Shown here one piece after another: positions 1 to 12,600 of a DNA stretch of 64,000 nt; within the stretch, counting starts at the first letter, position 1, and every line of letters starts with the position of its first letter. A program made the translations under genes and the position numbers. Origin of the DNA: Macrostomum hystrix. Lineage: Eukaryota; Platyhelminthes; Macrostomidae. The stretch is taken from assembly GCA_950097015.1 (NCBI GenBank), contig CATNEN010000007.1, forward strand, positions 5,446,001-5,510,000, written 5' to 3'. The notes under the pieces were generated by a model that was given only the letters and a program-made list of their open reading frames with translations, was not told the origin of the DNA and ran no database searches.

Positions 1-607
1 CTAGGCTAGCAATCCATTGTATTCCTTCATCATGGGGCTAGGCTAGCAATCCGTTGTATTCCTTCATCATGGGGCTAGGCTAGCAATCCATTATATTCCT
101 TCATCATGGGGCTAGGCTAGCAATCCATTGTATTCCTTCATGATGGGGCTAGGCTAGCAATCCATTATATTCCTTCATCATAGGGCTAGGCTAGCAATCC
201 GTTGTATTCCTTCATCATGGGGCTAGGCTAGCAATCCATTATATTCCTTCATCATGGGGCTAGGCTAGCAATCCGTTGTATTCCTTCATCATGGGGCTAG
301 GCTAGCAATCCATTATATTCCTTCATCATGGGGCTAGGCTAGCAATCCATTGTATTCCTTCATGATGGGGCTAGGCTAGCAATCCATTGTATTCCTTCAT
401 CATGGGGCTAGGCTAGCAATCCGTTGTATTCCTTCATCATGGGGCTAGGCTAGCAATCCATTATATTCCTTCATCATGGGGCTAGGCTAGCAATCCATTA
501 TATTCCTTCATCATGGGGCTAGGCTAGCAATCCGTTGTATTCCTTCATCATGGGGCTAGGCTAGCAATCCATTGTATTCCATAATCATCGGGCTAGGCTA
601 GCAATCC
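1..607. repeat. 37-bp minisatellite at start of tomosyn intron 21
   Basis: About 16 copies of a 37-bp unit beginning CTAGGCTAGCAATCCATTG, with single-base variants (CATTG/CATTA/CGTTG). The array reaches within a few bases of the exon 21 donor at 613; in transcript sense the intron begins GTGAGAGGATTGCTAGCC. The left end is cut by the window. Confidence 0.97.
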
Positions 608-3600
608 TCTCACCTCATGTCGCTGGACAAGGTGATTTTCTGCAGTTCGCTGGGAGAGCAGAAGTACACAGCTTGCCCGTGGTTGCTGCACTGGAAGGTG
701 CGGCTCAGTCTGCAAAGTCAGATTAGCACATATTTTGAGTTTTCGTTCTGGAAAATAGAAAAGTAAATGCGACAAGTTTCTAGTTCGGGTGGATCAACGG
801 ACAATAGATTAAACCAACGGCTTAACGAGTCTGGAGTCTTACAGAAGTTGAGTTGTTAGAGAAGCGTTTGAGTTGTTGGAGAAGCATTTGAGTTGTTAGG
901 GAAGCGTTTGAGTTGTTAGGGAAGCGTTTGAGTTGTTAGGGAAGCGTTTGAGTTGTTAGGGAAGCGTTTGAGTTGTTGGAGAAGCATTTGAGTTGTTGGA
1001 GAAGCATTTCAGTTGTTGGAGAAGCATTTGAGTTGTTAGGGAAGCATTTGAGTTGTTAGGGAAGCGTTTGAGTTGTTGGAGAAGCATTTGAGTTGTTAGA
1101 GAAGCGTTTGAGTTGTTGGAGAAGCGTTTGAGTTGTTGGAGAAGCATTTGAGTTGTTAGAGAAGCATTTCAGTTGTTGGAGAAGCATTTGAGTTGTTGGA
1201 GAAGCATTTCAGTTGTTGGAGAAGCATTTGAGTTGTTAGGGAAGCGTTTGAGTTGTTGGAGAAGCATTTGAGTTGTTGGAGAAGCATTTGAGTTGTTGGA
1301 GAAGCGTTTGAGTTGTTGGAGAAGCATTTCAGTTGTTGGAGAAGCATTTGAGTTGTTAGGGAAGCATTTGAGTTGTTAGAGAAGCGTTTGAGTTGTTAGA
1401 GAAGCATTTCAGTTGTTGGAGAAGCATTTGAGTTGTTAGAGAAGCATTTCAGTTGTTAAAGAAGCATTTCAGTTGTTGGAGAAGCATTTGAGTTGTTGGA
1501 GAAGCATTTCAGTTGTTGGAGAAGCATTTGAGTTGTTAGGGAAGCGTTTGAGTTGTTAGGGAAGCGTTTGAGTTGTTAGGGAAGCGTTTGAGTTGTTGGA
1601 GAAGCATTTGAGTTGTTAGGGAAGCGTTTGAGTTGTTAGGGAAGCGTTTGAGTTGTTAGAGAAGCGTTTGAGTTGTTGGAGAAGCATTTGAGTTGTTAGG
1701 GAAGCATTTCAGTTGTTGGAGAAGCATTTGAGTTGTTGGAGAAGCATTTCAGTTGTTGGAGAAGCATTTGAGTTGTTAGGGAAGCATTTGAGTTGTTAGG
1801 GAAGCGTTTGAGTTGTTAGGGAAGCGTTTGAGTTGTTAGGGAAGCGTTTGAGTTGTTGGAGAAGCGTTTGAGTTGTTAGGGAAGCGTTTGAGTTGTTAGG
1901 GAAGCGTTTGAGTTGTTGGAGAAGCATTTGAGTTGTTAGGGAAGCGCTTGAGTTGTTAGGGAAGCGTTTGAGTTGTTAGAGAAGCGTTTGAGTTGTTGGA
2001 GAAGCATTTGAGTTGTTAGGGAAGCGTTTGAGTCGTTAGGGAAGCGTTTGAGTTGTTGGAGAAGCATTTCAGTTGTTGGAGAAGCATTTGAGTTGTTAGG
2101 GAAGCGTTTGAGTTGTTAGGGAAGCGTTTGAGTTGTTGGAGAAGCATTTGAGTTGTTAGAGAAGCGTTTGAGTTGTTAGGGAAGCGTTTGAGTTGTTAGG
2201 GAAGCGTTTGAGTTGTTGGAGAAGCATTTCAGTTGTTAGGGAAGCGTTTGAGTTGTTAGGGAAGCGTTTGAGTTGTTGGAGAAGCATTTCAGTTGTTGGA
2301 GAAGCATTTGAGTTGTTAGGGAAGCGTTTGAGTTGTTAGGGAAGCGTTTGAGTTGTTGGAGAAGCATTTCAGTTGTTGGAGAAGCATTTGAGTTGTTAGG
2401 GAAGCGTTTGAGTTGTTAGGGAAGCTTTTGAGTTGTTGGAGAAGCATTTCAGTTGTTGGAGAAGCATTTGAGTTGTTAGGGAAGCTTTTGAGTTGTTGGA
2501 GAAGCATTTGAGTTGTTAGAGAAGCGTTTGAGTTGTTGGAGAAGCATTTGAGTTGTTGGAGAAGCATTTCAGTTGTTGGAGAAGCGTTTGAGTTGTTAGG
2601 GAAGCGTTTGAGTTGTTGGAGAAACATTTGAGTTGTTGGAGAAGCATTTCAGTTGTTGGAGAAGCATTTGAGTTGTTAGGGAAGCGTTTGAGTTGTTGGA
2701 GAAGCATTTGAGTTGTTGGAGAAGCGTTTGAGTTGTTAGAGAAGCGTTTGAGTTGTTGGAGAAGCATTTCAGTTGTTGGAGAAGCATTTGAGTTGTTGGA
2801 GAAGCATTTGAGTTGTTAGAGAAGCATTTCAGTTGTTGGAGAAGCATTTGAGTTGTTGGAGAAGCATTTCAGTTGTTGGAGAAGCATTTGAGTTGTTAGG
2901 GAAGCATTTGAGTTGTTAGAGAAGCGTTTGAGTTGTTGGAGAAGCATTTGAGTTGTTAGAGAAGCGTTAGAGTTGTTAGAGAAGCGTTTGAGTTGTTGGA
3001 GAAGCGTTTGAGTTGTTGGAGAAGCATTTCAGTTGTTGGAGAAGCATTTGAGTTGTTAGGGAAGCGTTTGAGTTGTTGGAGAAGCATTTGAGTTGTTGGA
3101 GAAGCGTTTGAGTTGTTAGAGAAGCGTTTGAGTTGTTGGAGAAGCATTTCAGTTGTTGGAGAAGCATTTGAGTTGTTAGAGAAGCGTTTGAGTTGTTAGG
3201 GAAGCGTTTGAGTTGTTGGAGAAGCATTTCAGTTGTTGGAGAAGCATTTGAGTTGTTAGGGAAGCGTTTGAGTTGTTGGAGAAGCATTTGAGTTGTTAGA
3301 GAAGCATTTCAGTTGTTGGAGAAGCATTTGAGTTGTTAGGGAAGCGTTTGAGTTGTTGGAGAAGCATTTGAGTTGTTAGAGAAGCGTTTGAGTTGTTGGA
3401 GAAGCATTTCAGTTGTTGGAGAAGCATTTGAGTTGTTAGAGAAGCATTTCAGTTGTTGGAGAAGCATTTGAGTTGTTGGAGAAGCATTTCAGTTGTTGGA
3501 GAAGCATTTGAGTTGTTAGGGAAGCGTTTGAGTTGTTGGAGAAGCATTTGAGTTGTTGGAGAAGCATTTGAGTTGTTAGAGAAGCGTTTGAGTTGTTGGA

Positions 3601-6600
3601 GAAGCATTTCAGTTGTTGGAGAAGCATTTGAGTTGTTAGGGAAGCATTTGAGTTGTTAGAGAAGCGTTTGAGTTGTTAGAGAAGCATTTCAGTTGTTGGA
3701 GAAGCATTTGAGTTGTTAGAGAAGCATTTCAGTTGTTAGAGAAGCATTTCAGTTGTTGGAGAAGCATTTGAGTTGTTGGAGAAGCATTTCAGTTGTTGGA
3801 GAAGCATTTGAGTTGTTAGGGAAGCGTTTGAGTTGTTAGGGAAGCGTTTGAGTTGTTAGGGAAGCGTTTGAGTTGTTGGAGAAGCATTTGAGTTGTTAGG
3901 GAAGCGTTTGAGTTGTTAGGGAAGCGTTTGAGTTGTTAGAGAAGCGTTTGAGTTGTTGGAGAAGCATTTGAGTTGTTAGGGAAGCATTTCAGTTGTTGGA
4001 GAAGCATTTGAGTTGTTGGAGAAGCATTTCAGTTGTTGGAGAAGCATTTGAGTTGTTAGGGAAGCATTTGAGTTGTTAGGGAAGCGTTTGAGTTGTTAGG
4101 GAAGCGTTTGAGTTGTTAGGGAAGCGTTTGAGTTGTTGGAGAAGCGTTTGAGTTGTTAGGGAAGCGTTTGAGTTGTTAGGGAAGCGTTTGAGTTGTTGGA
4201 GAAGCATTTGAGTTGTTAGGGAAGCGTTTGAGTTGTTAGGGAAGCGTTTGAGTTGTTAGAGAAGCGTTTGAGTTGTTGGAGAAGCATTTGAGTTGTTAGG
4301 GAAGCGTTTGAGTTGTTAGGGAAGCGTTTGAGTTGTTGGAGAAGCATTTCAGTTGTTGGAGAAGCATTTGAGTTGTTAGGGAAGCGTTTGAGTTGTTAGG
4401 GAAGCGTTTGAGTTGTTGGAGAAGCATTTGAGTTGTTAGAGAAGCGTTTGAGTTGTTAGGGAAGCGTTTGAGTTGTTAGGGAAGCGTTTGAGTTGTTGGA
4501 GAAGCATTTCAGTTGTTAGGGAAGCGTTTGAGTTGTTAGGGAAGCGTTTGAGTTGTTGGAGAAGCATTTCAGTTGTTGGAGAAGCATTTGAGTTGTTAGG
4601 GAAGCGTTTGAGTTGTTAGGGAAGCGTTTGAGTTGTTGGAGAAGCATTTCAGTTGTTGGAGAAGCATTTGAGTTGTTAGGGAAGCGTTTGAGTTGTTAGG
4701 GAAGCGTTTGAGTTGTTGGAGAAGCATTTCAGTTGTTGGAGAAGCATTTGAGTTGTTAGGGAAGCGTTTGAGTTGTTAGGGAAGCGTTTGAGTTGTTGGA
4801 GAAGCATTTGAGTTGTTAGAGAAGCGTTTGAGTTGTTGGAGAAGCATTTGAGTTGTTGGAGAAGCATTTCAGTTGTTGGAGAAGCATTTCAGTTTTTGGA
4901 GAAGCGTTTGAGTTGTTAGGGAAGCGTTTGAGTTGTTGGAGAAACATTTGAGTTGTTGGAGAAGCATTTCAGTTGTTGGAGAAGCATTTGAGTTGTTAGG
5001 GAAGCGTTTGAGTTGTTGGAGAAGCATTTGAGTTGTTAGAGAAGCATTTGAGTTGTTAGAGAAGCGTTTGAGTTGTTGGAGAAGCATTTGAGTTGTTGGA
5101 GAAGCGTTTGAGTTGTTAGAGAAGCGTTTGAGTTGTTGGAGAAGCATTTCAGTTGTTGGAGAAGCATTTGAGTTGTTAGAGAAGCGTTTGAGTTGTTAGG
5201 GAAGCGTTTGAGTTGTTGGAGAAGCATTTAAGTTGTTAGAGAAGCATTTGAGTTGTTAGAGAAGCGTTTGAGTTGTTGGAGAAGCATTTCAGTTGTTGGA
5301 GAAGCATTTGAGTTGTTAGAGAAGCGTTTGAGTTGTTAGGGGAGCGTTTGAGTTGTTGGAGAAGCATTTAAGTTGTTAGAGAAGCATTTGAGTTGTTGGA
5401 GAAGCATTTGAGTTGTTAGGGAAGCGTTTGAGTTGTTGGAGAAGCATTTGAGTTGTTGGAGAAGCATTTGAGTTGTTAGAGAAGCATTTGAGTTGTTAGA
5501 GAAGCATTTCAGTTGTTGGAGAAGCATTTGAGTTGTTGGAGAAGCATTTCAGTTGTTGGAGAAGCATTTGAGTTGTTAGGGAAGCATTTGAGTTGTTAGA
5601 GAAGCGTTTGAGTTGTTGGAGAAGCATTTCAGTTGTTGGAGAAGCATTTGAGTTGTTAGAGAAGCGTTTGAGTTGTTGGAGAAGCATTTGAGTTGTTAGG
5701 GAAGCATTTGAGTTGTTAGAGAAGCGTTTGAGTTGTTGGAGAAGCATTTCAGTTGTTGGAGAAGCATTTGAGTTGTTAGAGAAGCGTTAGAGTTGTTGGA
5801 GATGCGTTTGAGTTGTTGGAGAAGCGTTTGAGTTGTTGGAGAAGCATTTGAGTTGTTGGAGAAGCATTTGAGTTGTTAGGGAAACATTTGAGTTGTTAGA
5901 GATGCGTTTGAGTTGTTGGAGAAGCGTTTGAGTCCAAAAATATTTGTTTGAAAAGGCTCTTTAACGCCGCATGTCAAGGTACTGTTTTCTATACGATGAT
6001 ATTTTGGTCCACAAGGAGAAACTTTGACAGAAAGAATGGCAAAGAAAGAAAAGAGAAATTTCTAGGTTAACTGTAACCTAAAAGTGGCATTCCAGTTCCT
6101 TCCTTCAAAGCCAAGAACTCCGCGCTCACCTGAAGTCCACTAGCGGCATGTAGTCGACGTCCATCAGCGGCCGAAGGCTGGGCAGCGAGTTGGCGATGAT
6201 GTGGCCGTTGGCCAGGAGGCAAACGAGGCAGGGCGCGCCCAGAATGTTAGGCACGCTGGCCCGCACCACGTTTGACGTCTCCGTCAGCTTCTTCTCTGCG
6301 TAGCAGGACTGCGACGGCAGGCCGACGACGCGCACCTGGAGCGCAGAAAGAAAGTACAAGGACTAGCACGGAGGGCGCAAGGCTAATCGCGAGGGATGGA
6401 GCAACAAAGACTAAAGTTTGCAGCCGAACCTGCTTCTCGGAGCAGAGGCAGACCAGCTGGCGATCCTCGCCGCCAACCCCGACGCCGCCTCCGCCACCAC
6501 CGCTGCCGCCGGCTCCGGAGACGCTGCTGGTTGTCGACTGTCGAGTCAGCGAGCTGGCGGAGCCACCCCGCTGTTGCTGGCCGGCCACGTTGGCGGCCCG

Positions 6601-9600
6601 CCTGCCGGTGGGTGGCTGCTGCAGCTGCTGGCGCGAGGCCGCCCATGATCCACCGGCGTCGCCGTCCCCGTCGACGCACGAGTCGGCATTGGCCCCCGAC
6701 GACGGAGGCGGCTGCGGTGGAGGGATGATGCTGTTGAGGAAGGAGACGTCCTGCACGCAGCCCAGCAGGTGGAAGATGGTGCCGCTGGGTGACACAATAA
6801 CCGGCTGGGTGGTGCGCGCCTCCGGCACCTGCAGGTTCAGGATGAACACCGAGCCGATGGAGGTGCCGAGCCACAGGCAGGGAGTCGGCAGCGAGTCTGC
6901 GGCGGCGAGTGAAAGAACTTCAACAATCAGTGCCATCCTTCAGGCCCCACTCCTTCCCATCCTTCAGGCCCCACTGCCTCCCATCTTTCAGGCCCCTGTA
7001 GAAGGCCGAGCCTACCTGACTTCCTTGCGAAGGTGTCGGCAAAGGCCAGGAATATCACGGACTCCTTGCTGGGCTCCAGGCTGCTTGTGCTGGAGCTGCA
7101 CGATCTCGAAAAGTTCTCAGGCTTCTCTGCAGAAGATGTTTGTTTCACTTTTCGATTAGATTACTTTTTGACATTGACGACTTTGGAAGTTGTTTTAAAT
7201 GTCTATGGTTCAAATTAATTTTTTGGCCATAGACAAGTCAAATCATGCTCCCAATGGATTTAGAATAGCAATACAACATCTATTCTGTTGCATGGGAACA
7301 CATGAATTTTTTAATTTAAAACACAAATCAAACTAAAAATTGAAACAAAATCTTAGTTTAAAGCGTAAAGCATGCATATAGTTTAACATTTTTAACAAAA
7401 AAAGTGAAAAATGTCGTAAATTAATTTCAGCGAATTTGTTATTTAAACAAAATTTAACTACAAAATTTTTTTTTTTGTTTTAGGAATTTTTTTCCAAGAA
7501 TCTACTTTATTCGATTTTGGCTAAAATCAACCCGCAAAATACGTACTAATGCCCATAGATAAATTGGACAGAAATCAAAGTCCACAACTTGACTGTCTGC
7601 TTGGAATAGCCATGGACATCTATACATAGCATATGGATGCTATATATTGATGTCTATGGGAATAGCTGGCACCGCGCTTTGTAGAACTTGGCTATAGACT
7701 ATAAATCTGAAGTAAAAAATTAATGCTTTGTACTTTTCACTCCATTAAACGTCAGCTCTGTGTTTCACCCACAAATCGGGAGTATCACGTTTTTGTTGTC
7801 TATTAGTACTACTTTGAGTAGTTTTAAGCCTGGGCATGCATAGGGAACAATGAAACACATACTCGTACACAGGCAGGTCTGGGAGCCGCCCAGGTGGTGG
7901 GAAATCAGGCTAGCTCGTATAGAAGATAATGCAAACTGATTGGAAGGCAACATATAGCGTGCCGGTTAATCAGGATTGGACGAAACTAAAGCAGAGAAGA
8001 AATTAATATTTGGCGACAGGCAATCAAATTATGACAGATTGACGAGACACGGTGAAAAGAGGTGACAGAAGGGCCTGTTTGGAGATGCCGAACCTAATGA
8101 GCTGTGACCGCTCAGCCGGCCAACAAAGGCGGGCGCGGTCAGCTGGTTCGATGCGTTGAAGGAGGTCTGTGAGGGCGGCTCCTCTAAGCTACGGGCGGTG
8201 GAGATGAAGCCGGGAGCCCCCAGCTGCTGAGCTGGACCAGCTCTGCCCTGACCTTGGCTGCGGGCCCGCTTCAAATCCGCGCTCCGGCCCGGCCCCGAGG
8301 CCGCCGCCGCCGCCGCTGCCGCCGCAGCCGCCGCGGCGGATGAAGACGCCGACGACGAACTGACGGTGTCCGTGCGACGATTGAAGCGGCCGCCTCCGCC
8401 GCCTCCTCCTCCTCCGCCGCCGCCGCTGCCCATGCTAGCTGAGAGGCCGTTCATCTGGATGGAGGCAGGTAGAGCAATTGGACTCAATGTTTGGTTTTAG
8501 TGCTTGAAAATACTTTAGATACGTTGTCTGAACTGATTGGCTCATTGTGATGTAGCAATATATATTTTTTGGAATTTAAATCTTTAGTTTGTAGCTCTTA
8601 GCTCTTTGCATTAGCTTAGCCTGTCTCCTCACACAGACGACATGTCTAACCCATGTCTAACCCCCAGCACGACTAGCCCCAGCCCGACTAGCCCCAGCCC
8701 GATTAGCCCCAGCCCGACTAACCCCCAGCACGACTAGCCCCAGCCCGACTAACCCCCAGCACGACTAGCCCCAGCCCGACTTGCCCCAGCCCGACTAACC
8801 CCCAGCACGACTAACCCCCCAACCTGACTAAACCCCAGCACGACTAACCCCCAGCACGACTAACCCCCAGCACGACTAACCCCCAGCACGACTAACCCCC
8901 AGCACGACTAACCTCAGCACGACTAACCCCCAGCACAACTAACCCCAGCACGACTAACCCCCAGCCTGACTAACCCCCAACCTGACTAAACCCCAGCACG
9001 ACTAACCCCCAGCACGACTAACCCCCAGAACGACTAACCCCCCAGCCTGACTAACCCCCCAACCTGACTAAACCCCAGCACGACTAACCCCCAGCACGAC
9101 TAACCCCCAGCCTGACTAACCCCCCAACCTGACTAACCCCCAGCACGACTAACCCCCCAACCTGACTAACCCCCCAACCTGACTAACCCCCAGCACGACT
9201 AACCCCCCAGCACGACTAACCCCCAGCACGACTAACCCCCCAACCCGACTAAACCCCAGCACGACTAACCCCCAGCACGACTAACCCCCCAGCACGACTA
9301 ACCCACTAAACCGAATTCCATCACAAATCGCAAAATTCATCATTCAAAATTAGCGGCATCTTTAAATCAATGATAATTCACATACTACAGCAGTAAATCG
9401 TCAATGTCTTGAATTTGTTAAGATTACTTTTTTAAAGTTAATCACGAGCTAAATCCCAAAAATTGCTGTTAATAATAACTAGAACAAGTACCCAAAATCT
9501 GCAGTACGATTATTTCGAATTGACAGTGGGTCATAAAAGCACAACTGAGTTACAGTAAAAAAATGGGTGGATTAAAATTAATCCGATTATCGAAAATCAA

Positions 9601-12600
9601 TAAAATCAATCACCCCATCTGGCAACAAAACTTCTTCGGAAAACGGATATAACAAAATGGGAGAATTGGTATCGATACTATGCTCGATTCATTCGTTAAA
9701 GTATGGAAAATGTAATACTCGAAGTTTGAATTATGACTATAAAAACACATCGAAAACTACTATTATATGAAATTCACATGTGAAATGATCGGTTTGCTTA
9801 CGATTCGATAAGCAAAATATGCATGTGTGAGCATCCTATTTCAGTATCAAGCTAAAGTGGGTGGGAGTTGTTGAACAACATTTAATGAGGCCACAAGTTG
9901 ATTATGAAGCTTTCATTTAACAACAACTTTTTCCTATGGACTATTTTCCCTGTGTATTATTATTGGTCCATCTTCTGAAAAATGCGAAAGCACAATACAT
10001 TACAGCAGGATAGGACTTTGCCTGAGAATTTTCGCTATTTTTTGGGAACTTTCGCTGCGATCAGTTAAGGTAGGGGATTAAGGTTGACTTGGGGAGGTTA
10101 AAATCAAAGGGAGAATTGCGCGGAGACCCGACAGCGAAATTGTGGGAGATCGCTACATTTACTTAAAAATAAATGTGTTTTCATCATTTGCAAGTTGCGT
10201 AAGCTTGGCGCCTTCGGCACTGCGAAAATCAATCAAAGAAAGCCCTGACCCAGACTTATCTTAATCTCATCTAGACTCATCTAGACTAAGCTAGACTGAC
10301 ATAGACTTACCTAGACTCGCCAAGACTCATATAGACTCACATATGCTCACCTAGACTCACCTAGACTCAAACAGACTCACCTAGACTCACATAGACTCAC
10401 CTAGACTCACCTAGACTCGCCAAGACTCATATAGACTCACATAGGCTCACCTAGACTCACCTAGACTCATACAGACTCACCTAGACTCACTTAGACTCAC
10501 CTAGACTCAAACAGACTCACCTAGACTCACCTAGACTCAAACAGACTCACCTAGACTCGCCAAGACTCATACAGACTCACCTAGACTCACATAGACTCAC
10601 CTAGACTCACCTAGACTCGCCAAGACTCATACAGACTCACCTAGACTCATACAGACTCACCTAGACTCACCTAGACTCACCTAGACTCAACTAGCCTCAA
10701 CTAGCCTCACCTAGCCTCAACTAGCCTCACCTAGCAACGCATCAGGGATATGGGGACCAGGTTAATAGCTTCTAAAGCGCAGCTCTTTGCATACTTTGAG
10801 GGTAAAAATAGAGGATTTTTTCAGATCATAAGGAAGTTAAAATCATAACAAAGTTGATTGCTCTTTCTTTGATGGCTTAATTTCTCCACCAAGCAATGTG
10901 ACTTTAATAGTTAAGAGCAGATGGAGACAGGCGACAGAGGGGATTAGGACTTAGGATTGACTCTACGGGAACTTGTAGGCCCAACCTTAGCCGCTTTGTT
11001 GACTATGCAGTGCCACTTTGCGTGAGTCGTGTGCTGTTTCGAGTGTTTTGACTGGAATAAATAGAAAATAATAAATAAAATCAGAAACTGATTAAGGAGC
11101 TAAGAATGAGATTTCTAATAAAGTCCGTGTGGGGCACCGATTCTACGTCGTACTTTAGGTTCTATGCCTTAATGATTTTTTTTCAATTAAGTATCTATTT
11201 TTAGCCAGCGTTGGGTGACTCATAGCGCAGGCAGCCAATCAAATTCGAGCCATGCTATACTACGTTTTATTCTATTTGAAAAGCTTAATGGAGCCTACTG
11301 TCCTCTTCTAGCTCTAGCCCGGCCCACCAGATAATCGAGAGGGCTAGGATAGCCAAACTGCCGTTGCCGATACATAAAATAATTTACTCCGTTGGCATAG
11401 CAACACCGATTTTAAACAACTGGGAGCACGAGAACATTTGGTTTGTAGCAGTCAGCAACTCAACATTGCGAGCTGGTATAGTGTTTCTGGGGATTGTTAT
11501 TGCATGGGAAGAGCTGAAACAATTGTCAAATAAACGTTCTTGACTCTGGCTAAGAGTGAGGTACACGGCATGATGTCATTGCAAACAGTGCGGGAGGTGC
11601 AGTGATGGCAGCACTGCCCCCATTTACACAATCATACATAGAATCACCAAGGTAATCATCTTGATCAAATTTAAATCGCCAATTAACCAGTGGAGTGAGT
11701 CTGTCCTGAATCTTGGATGCGATCTCACGCAGCAGGGGGGGAGTCGGGGGTTGCTAGGAGGGCATTGTGCATGTCTGGCTGACCTTTGACGCCTTGGTGA
11801 CGAGCGACAACCACTTTGACTTGACGCGGCCGGACTCCTCGTGCTGAGTTTTGTTTGTTCGAATAGAGAAACGGAGGAGCAGAAAGGCGGGAAATTGTGA
11901 AGCGATGAGTACCTTGACTGAGATTGAGAAAATCAAAGTAAAACGCAAATTGCGCTACTTTAAGTAGCTAAAGATAAGATTATAACAAAAAATTGTTTCT
12001 GCGTCGATTGTTAAAAAATGAAAAATCATCGAAGTAAAGGTTAGATTAGAGCATTAGCAAGAAGTAAGAAATAATGTTTGAAGAGTTACAAAGCGTAACC
12101 CTTTACTATTATTTTAACAAAAGTCAATAACTGCCAAATGTTATATTCGCATGTGTACAAACAGTCGATTACATGCGGAACATATTTTCCGCAATGTTAA
12201 TAAATGTTGCTAAACGTACGTAAAACGTTCGCAAGACCTCCCAAAAAGAGATAAGTAATAAATTATTTTTCGCATTAATTGGCACTCTTGTTTGAAGTAG
12301 AGAGTAAATATTTATATGCATTTTAGTAATAGAAGAAAGAATGCTTTTTTATAGCAAAATACGAGCCATAAAGCAAATTGAAATAACACTAATTTCAGGG
12401 GTCTCAACTAAAAGAAGAAGCTGGGCGAGATTGTGAGACAGGTTGTTAGCTTTAAGAGAAAATTTGTTAGTTGTGAGCTGGTCAAACTGTTCCTGATATA
12501 GTGCTCACACTCTGAAATATCTTTCATCAACAAATAATTAACTCGTAAGTACATGTTTTGATCTAAGTAACCTTGAATTTTTATAGAGTTCTACCAATCT

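Noticed and set aside
956-5747. Many 60-100 aa minus-strand frames of [15 protein letters not shown] type
   Set aside because: They arise from the 20-bp array: 60 bp (20 aa) is three units, so frames stay open by period. They lie inside tomosyn intron 20.
1-5934. CRISPR-like tandem repeats
   Set aside because: Units are directly adjacent with no spacers, and the genome is eukaryotic.
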